Assembly (NCBI GenBank): GCA_916700875.1
Contig: CAKAKS010000034.1
Location: 12,978,195 to 13,042,194 of the forward strand
DNA from: Sebastes aleutianus
Lineage: Eukaryota; Chordata; Actinopteri; Perciformes; Sebastidae
DNA: 64,000 nt
Direction of reading: 5' to 3'
Below are positions 20,744-32,492 of this stretch, piece after piece. A program made the position numbers and the translations under genes. The notes under the pieces were generated by a model, which was not told the origin of the DNA, searched no databases, and saw only the letters and a program-made list of their open reading frames with translations. Position 1 is the stretch's first letter. Each line of letters starts with the position of its first letter.

Positions 20744-21604
20744 ACAGCACAAGTGGAGCTGTCATCTTCCACATGTGTGCTAGGCATGCTTGCAGTGGTG
20801 AGACTATAAACTGTAGAATCATATTTGCTTTTGGTTATCATACAGTTTATTATACAACTTATATAGCTATACCACTATAGCAGTAATTCTAGCTATTTAG
20901 GATAAGTAAATCCATGCGTACTGTTGACAGTAGGTTCGTGACCACTGGAGTTTAACCTCATTCTCTCTCCTTCCACTGACCTGTCAGCTTTTGTTTGCTG
21001 TTCACCTCCCTACTTGCTTTATTAACGTATTGAAAGGTCACTGATAAAACTTTGCGCCATGTGCTCACTGAGGATAAAAGGTGCTTATCCTTGTTGAGGG
21101 GTGAACAGTTGCTTTTGTACATTCCTGCACTATTCGACAGGTGCAAGGTGTTGAAGCTGGAGGAGATTTGTTTTATGGCCTCAGATATATATACTCTTAT
21201 ATAGTCTGCAGATACTGAATCAATCTGTGACTTATTAAAACAAAGTTGGCAGACAGTGAAGATGTTACAGTGTTTACTCCTTTTTTTATATCTGTTACTT
21301 ATTCGTTTCCTCTTCAGAGTTGGTGATTGTTGGAGCAGTGGAAAGACTAACAAAGACGCATTTGATGAGTTCTATTTTGTTTCTGTCGAGTTTGAATGAA
21401 GTGTGTTTTACGAGGTCAAATTGCTGTAGTCTGACTGGAGTCTGGTGGCTTTGAGGACAGCATATTAATTGTAAGTTTTGTACGTTAAATTAAAATAACT
21501 GTCCAAATCCTTGTTGATTTTATTTATTACATATTCACTTCAACGTGTGTCACACAGCATGCCGGAAAAAGGGCAAAAATTAGCATGTCAACCCGGTTGT
21601 CGTG

Positions 21605-22585
21605 TTTCAATTCAATTTTATTCTATTCAATTTATTTTTATATAGCATCAAATCATAACAGAAGTTATCTCAAGATGCTTTTCATATAGAGCAGGTCTAC
21701 TCTACAATCTAGAGACCCATCAAGAGATCTCCCATGAGCATGCATTCTTACGCGACAGTGGCAAGAAAAAACTCCCCTTTAACGGGTATAAACCTTGGGC
21801 AGAACCAGGGACACCTGTGAGACGAGAAAGCACAAAGACTTGGGGGAAAAATCAAGATGCATGAATGAGACATGAATACATACAGATGGAGAAGGAGAGA
21901 GGAGCTCGGTGTATCATAGGAAGTCCCCCGGCAGTCTAAGCCTATAGCAGCATAACTAGGGGCTGGTCCAAGGCAGCCTTGGGACAGCCCTAACTATAAG
22001 CGTTATCAAAAAGGGAAGTCTTAAGCCTTCTCTTAAATGTGGAGAGGGCGTCTGCCTCCCGAACTGAAACTGGGAGCTGGTTCCACAGAAGGGGAGCTTG
22101 ATAGCTGAAGGCGCTGGCTCCCATTCTACTTTTGGAGACTCTAGGAACCTCAAGTAAACCTGCCCTCTGGGAGCGCAGTGTTTAATGGGGTAATAAATGG
22201 TAAATGTAAATGGTAAATGGACTTGCAATTATATAGCTCCTTTCTAGTCTTCCAACCACTCAAAGCGCTTCACACTACATGTCAGCATTAACCCATTCAC
22301 ACACACGTTCATACACTGATGGCAGATGCATGCTAAGGTGCCAACGTTGCCCCTCAGGATCTAATCACACACCCATGGCACAGCCTTCGGGAGCAATTTG
22401 GGGTTAAGTGTCTTGCTCAAGAACACATCGACATGTGATCATCGATTGAACGACCAACCTTTCGATTGGTGGACGACCTGCTTTACCCTCTGAGCCACAG
22501 CCGCCCCACTAATAGGGTACTAAGAGCCAGGGAGCCAGTGCAGAGAAGCTAATATGGGAGAAATATGATCTCTTCTTGTCATTCC
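21605..22585. repeat. dispersed percomorph repeat, interrupted by a SINE
   Basis: Begins TTCAATTCAATTTTATTCTATTC and contains ATCATAACAGAAGTTATCTC, CGACAGTGGCAAGAAAAAACTCC, GTATCATAGGAAGTCCCCC and GGGAGCTGGTTCCACAG. It resumes after the SINE with GGGTACTAAGAGCC and AGAAGCTAATATGGGAGAAAT. The family is very common in fish genomes as I recall; its class is not settled from this copy. Confidence 0.7.
22196..22507 (-). mobile_element. tRNA-derived SINE
   Basis: On the minus strand it starts GGGGCGGCTGTGGCTCAGAG, with an A-box-like TGGCTCAGAGGGT and a B-box-like GGTTGGTCGTTCAATC, then a body with TTGAGCAAGACACTTAACCC and a tail GCGCTTTGAGTGGTTGGAAG ... CCATTTACCATTT. TAATA on both sides (22191-22195 and 22510-22514) is a likely target-site duplication. 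It is inserted in the repeat 21605-22585. Confidence 0.8.
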
Positions 22586-23740
22586 ATCACTGCAGATTGG
22601 AGCTTAATACCCGTGACTACTGCAGAGTCAATTGTCCCAGGAATGAACGTTGATTGTAACCTTTCCCACTAAAGATAAAAGCCAGAGGCTAGTAGGTGTT
22701 AGTGGGATTTTTGTCCAGTGGGAAAGGGGCTTTAGTTGTGACTTATCAAAGTTGGGGTTTTACTTGTTTCTGATTGGATTAGAATGATAGTGGATAAAGT
22801 TTTAAGTGCCAGTGTGTGCATACATTTTTATCAGACTTTGTGAACACTGTGTTGCACTGTGTGGTAGTATTTTGGGCACCATGCAGCTGAAAGCAAACAC
22901 TCTAACGTTCACCTGCTCCTGTCACAACTGGCTGCTTCCCACCGAGCAGTAAGTGTTTCCATGTCGCAGTGTGTTCTCCAGCCAGAAAAAAAACTTTATT
23001 TTACTGTGCATACAAACCTATTTCAGTCCAGTTCAATCTAGTTTTACATGGTGTGTTGTGAAACCTGCATACACCGCAGTACATATCAGAGGCCCTGCTG
23101 TTTGTTTACAAGATTAAATCCCACCTGCAAGTAGCCTGCACGCTTTATCTTGAATGTCTAAACCTAAAATGGAATTTTTCTAATCTGTAAACCTCACCTC
23201 GCATCTTTCTATAGTCTTTAATCTCACATGTGCGCACGCATTGTGTGAGCCAATGCTTAGTTTACACGTTTCTTCTTGTAGTTTTGGTGTTCATTGTCTT
23301 GTCACTCTGCCCTCCACTCCTTATTCCCAGGAGGGTTGATTAACTTTTTGTCCTTAGCGTCTAACACCTTTTTTGTACTATGTATGGGTTTCAACATACA
23401 TGCTTTATCTACTGCTATACATACTCAAGTATATCTAATCTGCTACTGAGACATCACTTTTTTTGCCCCCCTTCTGTGTGTAATTGTTTGACTGAATAAT
23501 CGCATGTCATGGTAAAGATTTCCCTGCCAATATGATCAATATGTTTTGTCATCAAAATCAAACAGTAGATAACTTACAAGTAGCACAATGCCCTTAATGG
23601 TATTGGGTCAATGTGTCAAGTCAACAGTGGGCCTCTGCCTGACCTTTCGTTTGATCTTTGCGCTGACTTCTGTGCACGGCTAAGCAAGGAGGAGCCAGTG
23701 GATCAAGTTTGCATGACCTGTACTCTCTGGACTTTGGTCG

Positions 23741-23782
23741 AGGAAAGGAGAGGAGAGGAGAGGAGAGAAGAGGAGAGGGAAA
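23741..23782. repeat. GAGGA-rich simple repeat
   Basis: Imperfect tandem GGAGA/GAGGA units on the plus strand. Confidence 0.85.
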
Positions 23783-25082
23783 AAAAAGGCCAAACACGAA
23801 CATGTGGCAGCAGATTTTGGCCAAATCCTGACAAATCATTGCAATATGTGTGATGTCGTCTACAAAGAGAAAAAAATCTCCTGCGTTTGATCCGAAAAAG
23901 CCACAACAAAACATAGTGTCTTATTGCGTGTGATACACAACATGAGTCATTTTTTCAGAATAAAAATTGGATTTCTTTGTGTGAAGGCACACAACAGAAA
24001 CAGTCATGCATACTCACCTTCAGGCACACAGTGTACTGTACATGCACACGTGTAAAAAAAACACACAACCCGAATGTATCACGGCTCTACTTAATGTAAT
24101 CACTTCTGCATGAATCTTCAGTCCGTTTAACGGGCTGCATTCTTTCCTGATCCTCTCATAGCTTTCAGTACCATTACCAGTTCAATCATCATTTGACCTA
24201 CATCACTTCAGGCATTCACAGACTAACACTATGTTGTAATCCATTCCATATGGAGGTGATGGGTGTTCATGACTAACCACTGGGTGGCAGTAGAGATCGT
24301 CCTGCTTTGAGTTCCCAGAACTGACAGAGGTAGATAAACTTGATTGATTGTTTGTATTGAATTACTTGAATTACACTACACCTACGCTATAGGTGGTACC
24401 TAATTTTTGGTAATTCATACACGTTCCGAACTGTTTTTAATCCCAGAAAACTGCAATAAATCTACTTTCAAATGATTATAAATTAATTCCATTTTTCATG
24501 TGATGTTATATACGTGCCCAAAGTGTTTCTCTACCAAATTTCAAGACCGACCAGAACAAATGTTGTGGCATTATTCCTTATCATAAATATAGTCTTTGGG
24601 CCCAAATGGGCTACCTGGTAGTATGCATACAAATACAGGAAGGGATATGTTAATGTTAGTCTGTTGCCCATAGTATATCCTTTAGAATGTGTGTCACCCT
24701 GTCACTATGTCTCATTCACAAATGTTTTAATGTCTGTTTATTGTCCTTGGAAACAAAATGTATTGTGGAACTAATCAGAAAATACCAATCCAATGCATAG
24801 ACCTACATGCTCTCATTATTAGAGAGGCGTGGGCAGCATTGTTTTTACTCCAAAGAGGGCAGTAGAGAGCTAATTATAAGTCAATATCCAAACACAAAAG
24901 TTTGTCATTGATTCTAAACTGCAGAAAGACGGCAGCCTTATCATTATCCTGCATTAGTTTTCTTGGATTTAGCCAGGCAAATCATAATTTCCCTCCAATT
25001 GAAACTGTTGCGAGCGTTGCTTTTTTCAGTCCAAAACTAATCCGCTTTGGCAGGCCTGATAAATGACTTCTCCTCTTTTAGT

Positions 25083-25320
25083 CTAAAATATCAATAACAT
25101 ATTTAATAAACGGGCCGCACAAGAAGCAGCTCTGATTATTAATTTGTTTATAAATAACGGCAGATTTAGTTGACTTTGGAGGGAAATCAATAACGAAGTT
25201 AATGAAGTAACTTGAGAAGACAATGAGGCCAGTGTTGGCTTACAAATTATTTTTCGGAGAATTATTGCCAAGGAAAATAAAACACAGAAATTAGTTTCAG
25301 CAAGTTGCAAGAGATTATAA
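25083..25320. other. AT-rich stretch, possibly conserved non-coding
   Basis: Dense in TAAT and ATTA homeodomain-type words (AATAACATATTTAATAAACG, ATTATTAATTTG), with no repeat or coding signal. Sequence of this style about 1 kb upstream of a gene is often conserved; that is only a guess here. Confidence 0.25.
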
Positions 25321-26180
25321 GAACTAACTGATTAGTGCCAGTAACAGGACATTTAATTCAGGAATGCATACAGTACTGGAGGAAACACCCATAAACTATA
25401 GAAGTAATGATTAAATACTGCAATTCCTTTAGTACGGTAAATGAGAACTGCTATGTGAGAAACAGATCCTTGTAATAAAATGTCCGTGGGAGGAAAACAA
25501 CAATGCAAATCACTGAGCAGTGTGGCACATCAAATATTATCATTCATATCCCATTTTCATATATTTTGCAACCCAAAAAAAGCATGCAAATCCAGGCTGA
25601 GCTGTCCTGATTGGAGAGAGTGCCAACTTATTTTGCAGAGGGATCTGCATGGGCCCGTGATGCTGGCCCTGCCCATAGCTAGAGTTACACAGTAACCCGA
25701 GAGTGTGTGTGGGGCGGGAGAGGCAACCCGAGGGGAGGGAGCACAGCAATGTGTGTGTGATGTGAGCCTGGAGAAAGAGAAAGAAAGCAATTAAAGGGGC
25801 GTGTGTGTTTGAGGAAAAAGGGGGGATTGAGAGTGTGAGGAGGGAGTTCCCAAAGTTTTCAAAGAGGGCGGCTCACATTGTACTTTAGAATCTGTTTGCA
25901 GAGCCTCATGACACACACCGTAGCATGCTCAAAATCACTCAGGTTCATTCATGTAGGCTCACACATGTGTGCAGTGGTTTATCAGCAGAGGTGTCCTTGA
26001 CATGTTTCATTAACTTGGTCTAATGGTGGACTTTGGAGAGGCTGGACGAGAAGAGAAGAGGAGTACAACTCTTTGACAAGAAGGAGAGGAAGAATGGGAT
26101 AGAAACAGTAAAAAAACAAAACTTCTAGTTGAGGAGATGGACTGAGGTGAGCCAGAGAGACAGAAAGGACAAAACAGTGG

Positions 26181-26507
26181 ATGGACATGGGCAGGGAGCG
26201 ACTCACCCGGGGATTGCTGCTGCGCTTGGGTGTCCTGCTCACCGCTGTGTGTGTGTGCGTTCATGTTTACCTGGAGACGGGTTGGCGAGGAGCACCTGCA
26301 CCCTTGGGACGTCCCACACAGTCCAGTCAGAACTGGGGCCAGCAGCAAAGCAAAGCCAAACTGGAGGCAGAGGAGCAGGACAGAAGCATTAAAAGGAGAA
26401 TCTCTTATGTGAGAACACTAAAGAAGGAGAGCCAAGCTAGGAAGAGGGACCAAGACAAAGAAGACCCCTCACCACCATGCTGCCCTCATGTCCGCCCGCA
26501 CAGAAAG
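26181..26507 (+). CDS. mettl24: mettl24 exon 1: membrane anchor and basic linker
   Basis: 327 nt, residues 1-109. It holds a hydrophobic stretch (residues 12-31) and then a low-conservation, charged linker with RISYVRTLKK and a CCPHVRP motif. The donor is CAGAAAG|GTATG. The first ATG (26181) is only six bases before a second in-frame ATG (26187), and either could be used. No TATA box was obvious just upstream. Confidence 0.85.
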
Positions 26508-29391
26508 GTATGTTTAATAACCCATCAAACTTCTGAGTTCTTAATAGCCGCGATTACGATTCTCGTATCTGATCCTAAATCAGTGTAGAGCGGCTCAATG
26601 AGGAGCTTTCACTCCATCTCTGTGAGGCACTGGCTTAAAGCTCAGTAATCCCAGGAGGGTGATGAAGGAAGAACAGGCTGCAGAATCAATGCATGTTCAA
26701 TGAATGCTTTGAAGCTGAAACAGTGAGTTTGTCACCAGAGGTTTCTGGTGGTACAAAAGCTGCCTGCTATATATTTTTTTTTGTTTTTTTGATAGATGTA
26801 TTTAATTTAAACAGGTGTAAGTTTAAGAAAATCAAACCAGCAAACACTCCCCGCTGGCTGTTTTGTATCAGTATAGCAAATTGATTCTAACAAAGAAGCA
26901 TTCAGATGCAATGCCTGGTGGAGCAAACACAGCTATCCACATACACATACACGCACTCCAGGGGCTTGACCTTTGACCTGTGAAGGGTGTGTTAAAGCTC
27001 TGGCTTAACAAAACTCCCACTTTCTGTCTCGCTTCATGCCTTTAATTTTTTTCTCTTTGATTCCTCTCAGCTATTTGCTTTAACCGCTATTTTGTCATGT
27101 GATCTCTCCATCCATCCATCTCCCTTTTGTTCCCTTTCACGTCCATTTCCTCTCAACCCTCCCACCACCAACACACACACACACACACACACACACATTC
27201 CTTAATCTTTCTTCTCTATCTCAGTTCCCTATTTCCTCCTCTCTACTGCTTCGTTCTCTTACTTTGGGGCAAGAAATGCTTGTTCGCTTTTGTCTTTAAA
27301 TCTTTAATGACTTCAACCAACGAGAGACTGAGCGCTGAGTTTTAAATGCTGTTTTAAAATCACTGCAGGGCTATTATGCCACGTCGAGAGATGGGCACTC
27401 GTGCGCCATCAATATTACATACCACCGTATGCTCGATCTCCCTACTTAACACTAAATTTGTCACATAAGTTGGCCTGAAGGGGCCCTGATGAAATTTCTG
27501 TGTCATGAGCTGCAGCCATTTAACTCTCTCTCTCTTCTTCATTCTACCAACACCTCTTCTCGCCTGTTCTCGCTTTAGGCTCTCATCTGGAAGATCACTG
27601 TTGCTCTTATCGCTCTGTCATGTTACCTTGTCCTCGTTCTCCGTGCTCTCATCCTCCCTCTTGCTTTTTCATCTCTCCTGTCTGTCTCAATTTAAAACTT
27701 CAGTCTCGCCTCACACTTAGTTTTTCTCACTTCTCTCTCTCGCTGTAGCTCACAGCCTGCTCTCTCCTCTCGGCACATATTCATGCATCATAGATGAAAT
27801 AATGGGCTGGAAAGCAGGACTGTTGCTCTGCAGGGAAGATGACGAGGACGCCTCCGGTGACCTTGATGTATAGCAATGGAGGGATTCAAGAGAACAATCC
27901 TAGAACAATCCTATAGAAGCTCAGTTATCAGTGGGCAGTACAGCCTGTACAGGGTTATGCTTTGGAAAGTATTTTTAAAAAGCTGTGTTCATGATGCCAT
28001 CATAAGCACTCAATGATTTATTTTTGTAAAAATGAGTCTGCATATCTTCTCCCAGACGAGGTGTTGCTGGTGTTGTTGCCTGCCATGATGTTTGGCATGT
28101 TAACCACAGTATAACTGTTTCTGCTGTCAACACATTGTGGAAAGTGTCATGTTGCTGAAGAGCATAAACAGAAACTGTTAGCTGTACCTCACTATTATCT
28201 CTTTATGTAAATCCGAATCCAACCGGTGGAACGTTTTGCAACAGTCATGACCACATCTACAGTGATGAGATGTGCAAATGATGCCACTATGTTGCATTCC
28301 CAGGAGTCAAATGTTCTTTCATTCATCTCAGATTGGGTTTTAAATTTGTTTTAAATGTGAGCATGACCGGTGAGGCTAATGATAAAAATGTGACCACATC
28401 GGAATTAGTGATGAAAAGTACCAGCTCATCTTTGATTAGATAATTAGTTAAAAGTACACAAGGTGTCACAAAATGATTGCCATGCAAAAATCGCAATAGT
28501 ATTACACTATTACGACCCCAAGTTTATCTTAGAAGAATATGAAGAGAGTTTGTTCAAAGTTTCAAACTACAGTTGAACTTCAGGGAGAGCCCTACCTAGA
28601 AATAAACCCATAAAATAAATTAAAATTACAATGCTAAACGCTAACACATATACACAAAATACAGAAGTACTATTGAGCTTCAAAGTTTATTCTTGACTTT
28701 GGTAACAGCAGTTGACAAAATAATCTCACCTCAAGGTCCTTTTAGTTGCTGTTTTGCAGTTTTCCATCATCTCACATGATCTTCATCAGCAGATGGAGTT
28801 CGCCCCGTTGTCCTGGAAACGTAAATTAATAAAAAAAAAATACTATGTTTATTGATTTGAGTTTTATTGCATATTAAAATTAGCAGGTCCTGAACCACAC
28901 ATCAACTGTATTTCACTATCTAATTTTACAGTGTCATTGTATCTATTAGTACATGGCAAATCAAGTTATTCTTATTATTTATTTATATTATCCATTAGTA
29001 TGGTTGATTGAGGCAAACACTAAAAGCATCACTTGTATTGTAATTGAAGACAATGTTGTTTAGGTTTGTCACTTGTTTATGGCATTACATATGGAGTTTT
29101 ATTTCTGTCTCAAACCTGATTCAGACACTCCATACCAAAATAACATTTTCTCTTTCACATTACCTGGTTGATTGATGACATTGTTATGGCATAACAACAA
29201 CTAACTACAAGGCGAAACAGCCTCACAAACACCAGCTGCTCTGTTATCTTTGCTGCAGCTTGAAAAAGCTCCTCCAAAAAAATAACTTTGAGGCTTTTGT
29301 CTGAGCAAAATGAAGAGAAAACTCATTAAGAAAGATATTCAACAAACTGTAGTGTAGATAGGTGACCGGACAGACTGTTGCTTTCATCCTT

Positions 29392-29460
<69 letters not shown>

Positions 29461-32436
29461 TTGGGGTCTGTTTTAGTAATAAAATAATATAAAGGAAATC
29501 TAATCTCTTAGCTGTCAGGCATCCCCATAAATACACTCACACACACGCATCCTCTCTAATCATTTACCTCTTGCAGGCTTTCTCTCCCCCGCTGGGAGAA
29601 GAGGAGAGCGGGATGAGTTGGTAAATTATAGACAGACAGGAGGTGTGTTGAGCCAAACAACAGCAGCAAGGATGAAGGGAGAGAAAGAGAGAGATAGAGG
29701 AGAGCAGAAACAGCATGCACTGATGACTCAGCCTCCTGACTTTAACACAGTAATAAACAGACTATACTGCCCCTAAGTCACAGTGACGCACTCCAACGCA
29801 TCTCTAGCTCTCTCCAACTGAAAACTTATGTAGCTGCCGGTAGCTCAAAATGTCATCAGATGACGCCATATGCTAATTTGCGTGACTATGCCTCCTACGC
29901 TCACCTATACTGCCATTGGTGGGAGAGGAAGTGCTGCTATTACCCTGGTTGGATAAGAGAAGCAAGTACCACCGATGGATATTCTCAATCATTTCTACAA
30001 ATCAATGCAGCAGCTGTGAGGGGCTGTATAGGCACAGCGGTACTAACAATGTTAACATGCTGATGTTTAGCAGGTGTGATATAATATTACCCTGTTCGCC
30101 ATCCTAGTTTGGTCTGATAGCATTTTAATATTTCCTAAATTGCACCAGTATTGGCCAATAATGGAATAGCCTACTTTGTGATTGCTGTTTTTCAGTAACG
30201 AGTACAGTAAGGGATTACAATTTGAACTTCAATAATAACATTACGGTTACTAATCCCACGTTACTTCAACAATTTGGGGTCATGTCTAGAAGGTAACACC
30301 CAAGTCGGGAAACTCTCGCAAGATGGTTATGGTTAGGCATTGACCTTGAATAATTAAGGTCAGGATAGGTCGTCAGGCAGCGAGTCTCGCAAGAGTTTTT
30401 TGCAAGTTTTCCATTTTATGCTACTTCTTCACTTTCACTCTACTTTACATCTCAGATGTAAATATTGTACTTTTTACACCTCTACATTTACTTGACACTT
30501 ATAGTTTCTAGTTACTTTTTAAATGATCAGATTACATGATATGATGCTATACTTCTAATCAACCCGGTAGTATACAAAGTATCAAAAACTGGCTCCACAT
30601 TGACGAGCTACAACATTAAAGAGCTCTTATGTGTATTTGTTAATGATAAAAAAAACATAGTATCATATTCTATGATAATATAACACTGTGAAAGGAGCCA
30701 TTCTGCATAATGACTAGTTTTACTTTTCATACTTTAATTACATTTTACTGATAAACCTTTGTACTTTTACTTACTTTAAGTAACATGTTGAATTCAAGAC
30801 TTTTACTTGAAATGTAGTATTTTTAGGCTATGGTATTTCTACTTTTACTGAAGTAAAAAATCTGAATACTTCTTCCACCATTAGACCAACGTCTTGTTTT
30901 CTATTTCTCTTAAATTGACGATAATGCTATAGATGAAAAGTCAGGGGATCGCCAAACAAGTTATTCTGAAGGGAACATAAGTGTTTGTTCCAATTTCATG
31001 GCGGTCCATTCAATTCATAATGTTATGCAACTTCCTGCTTCCCATCTCAGAGCATTCAAGTATCTGAGAAGTGTAGCTGTTATAATAATGTGACACTGAG
31101 TAACTTAAATTTCCAATTTAGAGATAATCCAATCATATTAAGCAACCTTATGAAGCTAAAACACTGTCATTACATGGTTAGGTTATTGTGTGGCTCTGCT
31201 TCAGCCAAACATGGGTTGCACTCAGCCTTTTAAAGAGAAGTTAGGCAAATATAGCAACAACAGGAGTCATCTTGACCCAGCAGTGAACTGAACAAGTGTC
31301 TCATTACTCCTCATACAGTCAAACCACTTCAAAGTCTGCAACCTTCCTCGCCAGTGGAAAAACAGTCCAGGAAGAGGAAATTACAGCTTAGAGAAACAAT
31401 TGAGACAGACTTTTCTCAAATTTAAGACAGCGTGTTCCCATAAGTCCAACTGCTTCCTGTCAAGATAGAGACTATTGATATCCACTGCTGTTTTTACTCC
31501 CTTGTGCCACTCTGCAAGTATTTCTCTTACTTTTCTGAAGACAATATGTTCGGTTAGCAGCTTCATCTACCATTGAGAGAAACCAAACATCTCCAAATGA
31601 GTGTAGAAATGATTAATTAATGCATATATAGCCCTTTCATTGTATATTCTACCTGCCTGCTCTCCACAGCATCCCATCTCACAGTGACAGTGTGACTGTG
31701 TGAGCGCTGCAGAGCTTTTCTCCAGGAATCCTGTCCCAGCGTCACACGGAGATTTCTCCCAGATAGGCCAGCTGTCATTCACATGTCGCACACACTCAAC
31801 CTCAAAGCCCACAGGCGGGCGGCACATAGATCACAACGGAGACGCCAAGTGGAGCCATGCATCCTTTCAGACAGGCCTCCCAGTTTTTAGAGGATTTTAT
31901 AACATGAAACACTAAGACAGCTCGCTGAAATGATCATCCAGCGATGAAAAGCTAATCTGCGCAACCCCATGCAATACTGATCTTTTTATCTTGTTGTTTA
32001 AAAAAATGAAAGGAATCCAGTAGAGGGGGATTAAAATAAACACTGTTATGGCCTTTGAGTTGACTCTAATTCACTCTGTTTGGATAAAACAGAATACTTT
32101 TGATTACATTAATTGATTCCACCATAAACCACCAATAAGCCAGAACAGCCCGCACTTTGATTCAAATGATTTCCTTTAATTAGATGAGACACAAGTTCAT
32201 TTATCCGCGAGGCAAGTATTAATTACTTTTGTTCAAATAAGCATCAGTGTGATTCCAAACAAATACTTTGCTCCTGATTAGTTCAGCGTTGGGGATAAAG
32301 CCAGAACAGAAAATGCCACTTTATGTCGTCTGCGCCAACTGCTGCCAGCTAGGATTGGGCCCCCAGTGGAATTTCTAATGCAGAATCCCGGTGACCTTGG
32401 TCACGTCTTGGAAAGCTGAAAGTCCTCGGCTCAACA

Positions 32437-32492
<56 letters not shown>

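Larger units (their letters stand above)
17880..26180. other. shared upstream region between slc22a16 and mettl24
   Basis: The two genes run apart from this 8.3 kb region, so it holds both promoters. No exon was recognised. Named contents are the MITE, SINE and repeat entries inside it, the palindromic site at 20704-20743, and AT-rich, possibly conserved non-coding sequence around 20590-20800 and 25083-25320. Stretches 22700-23610 and 23900-25080 hold nothing I recognise. Confidence 0.55.

Noticed and set aside
22196..22507. A functional tRNA gene
   Set aside because: The A and B boxes belong to a SINE; the B box is degenerate and no cloverleaf could be drawn.
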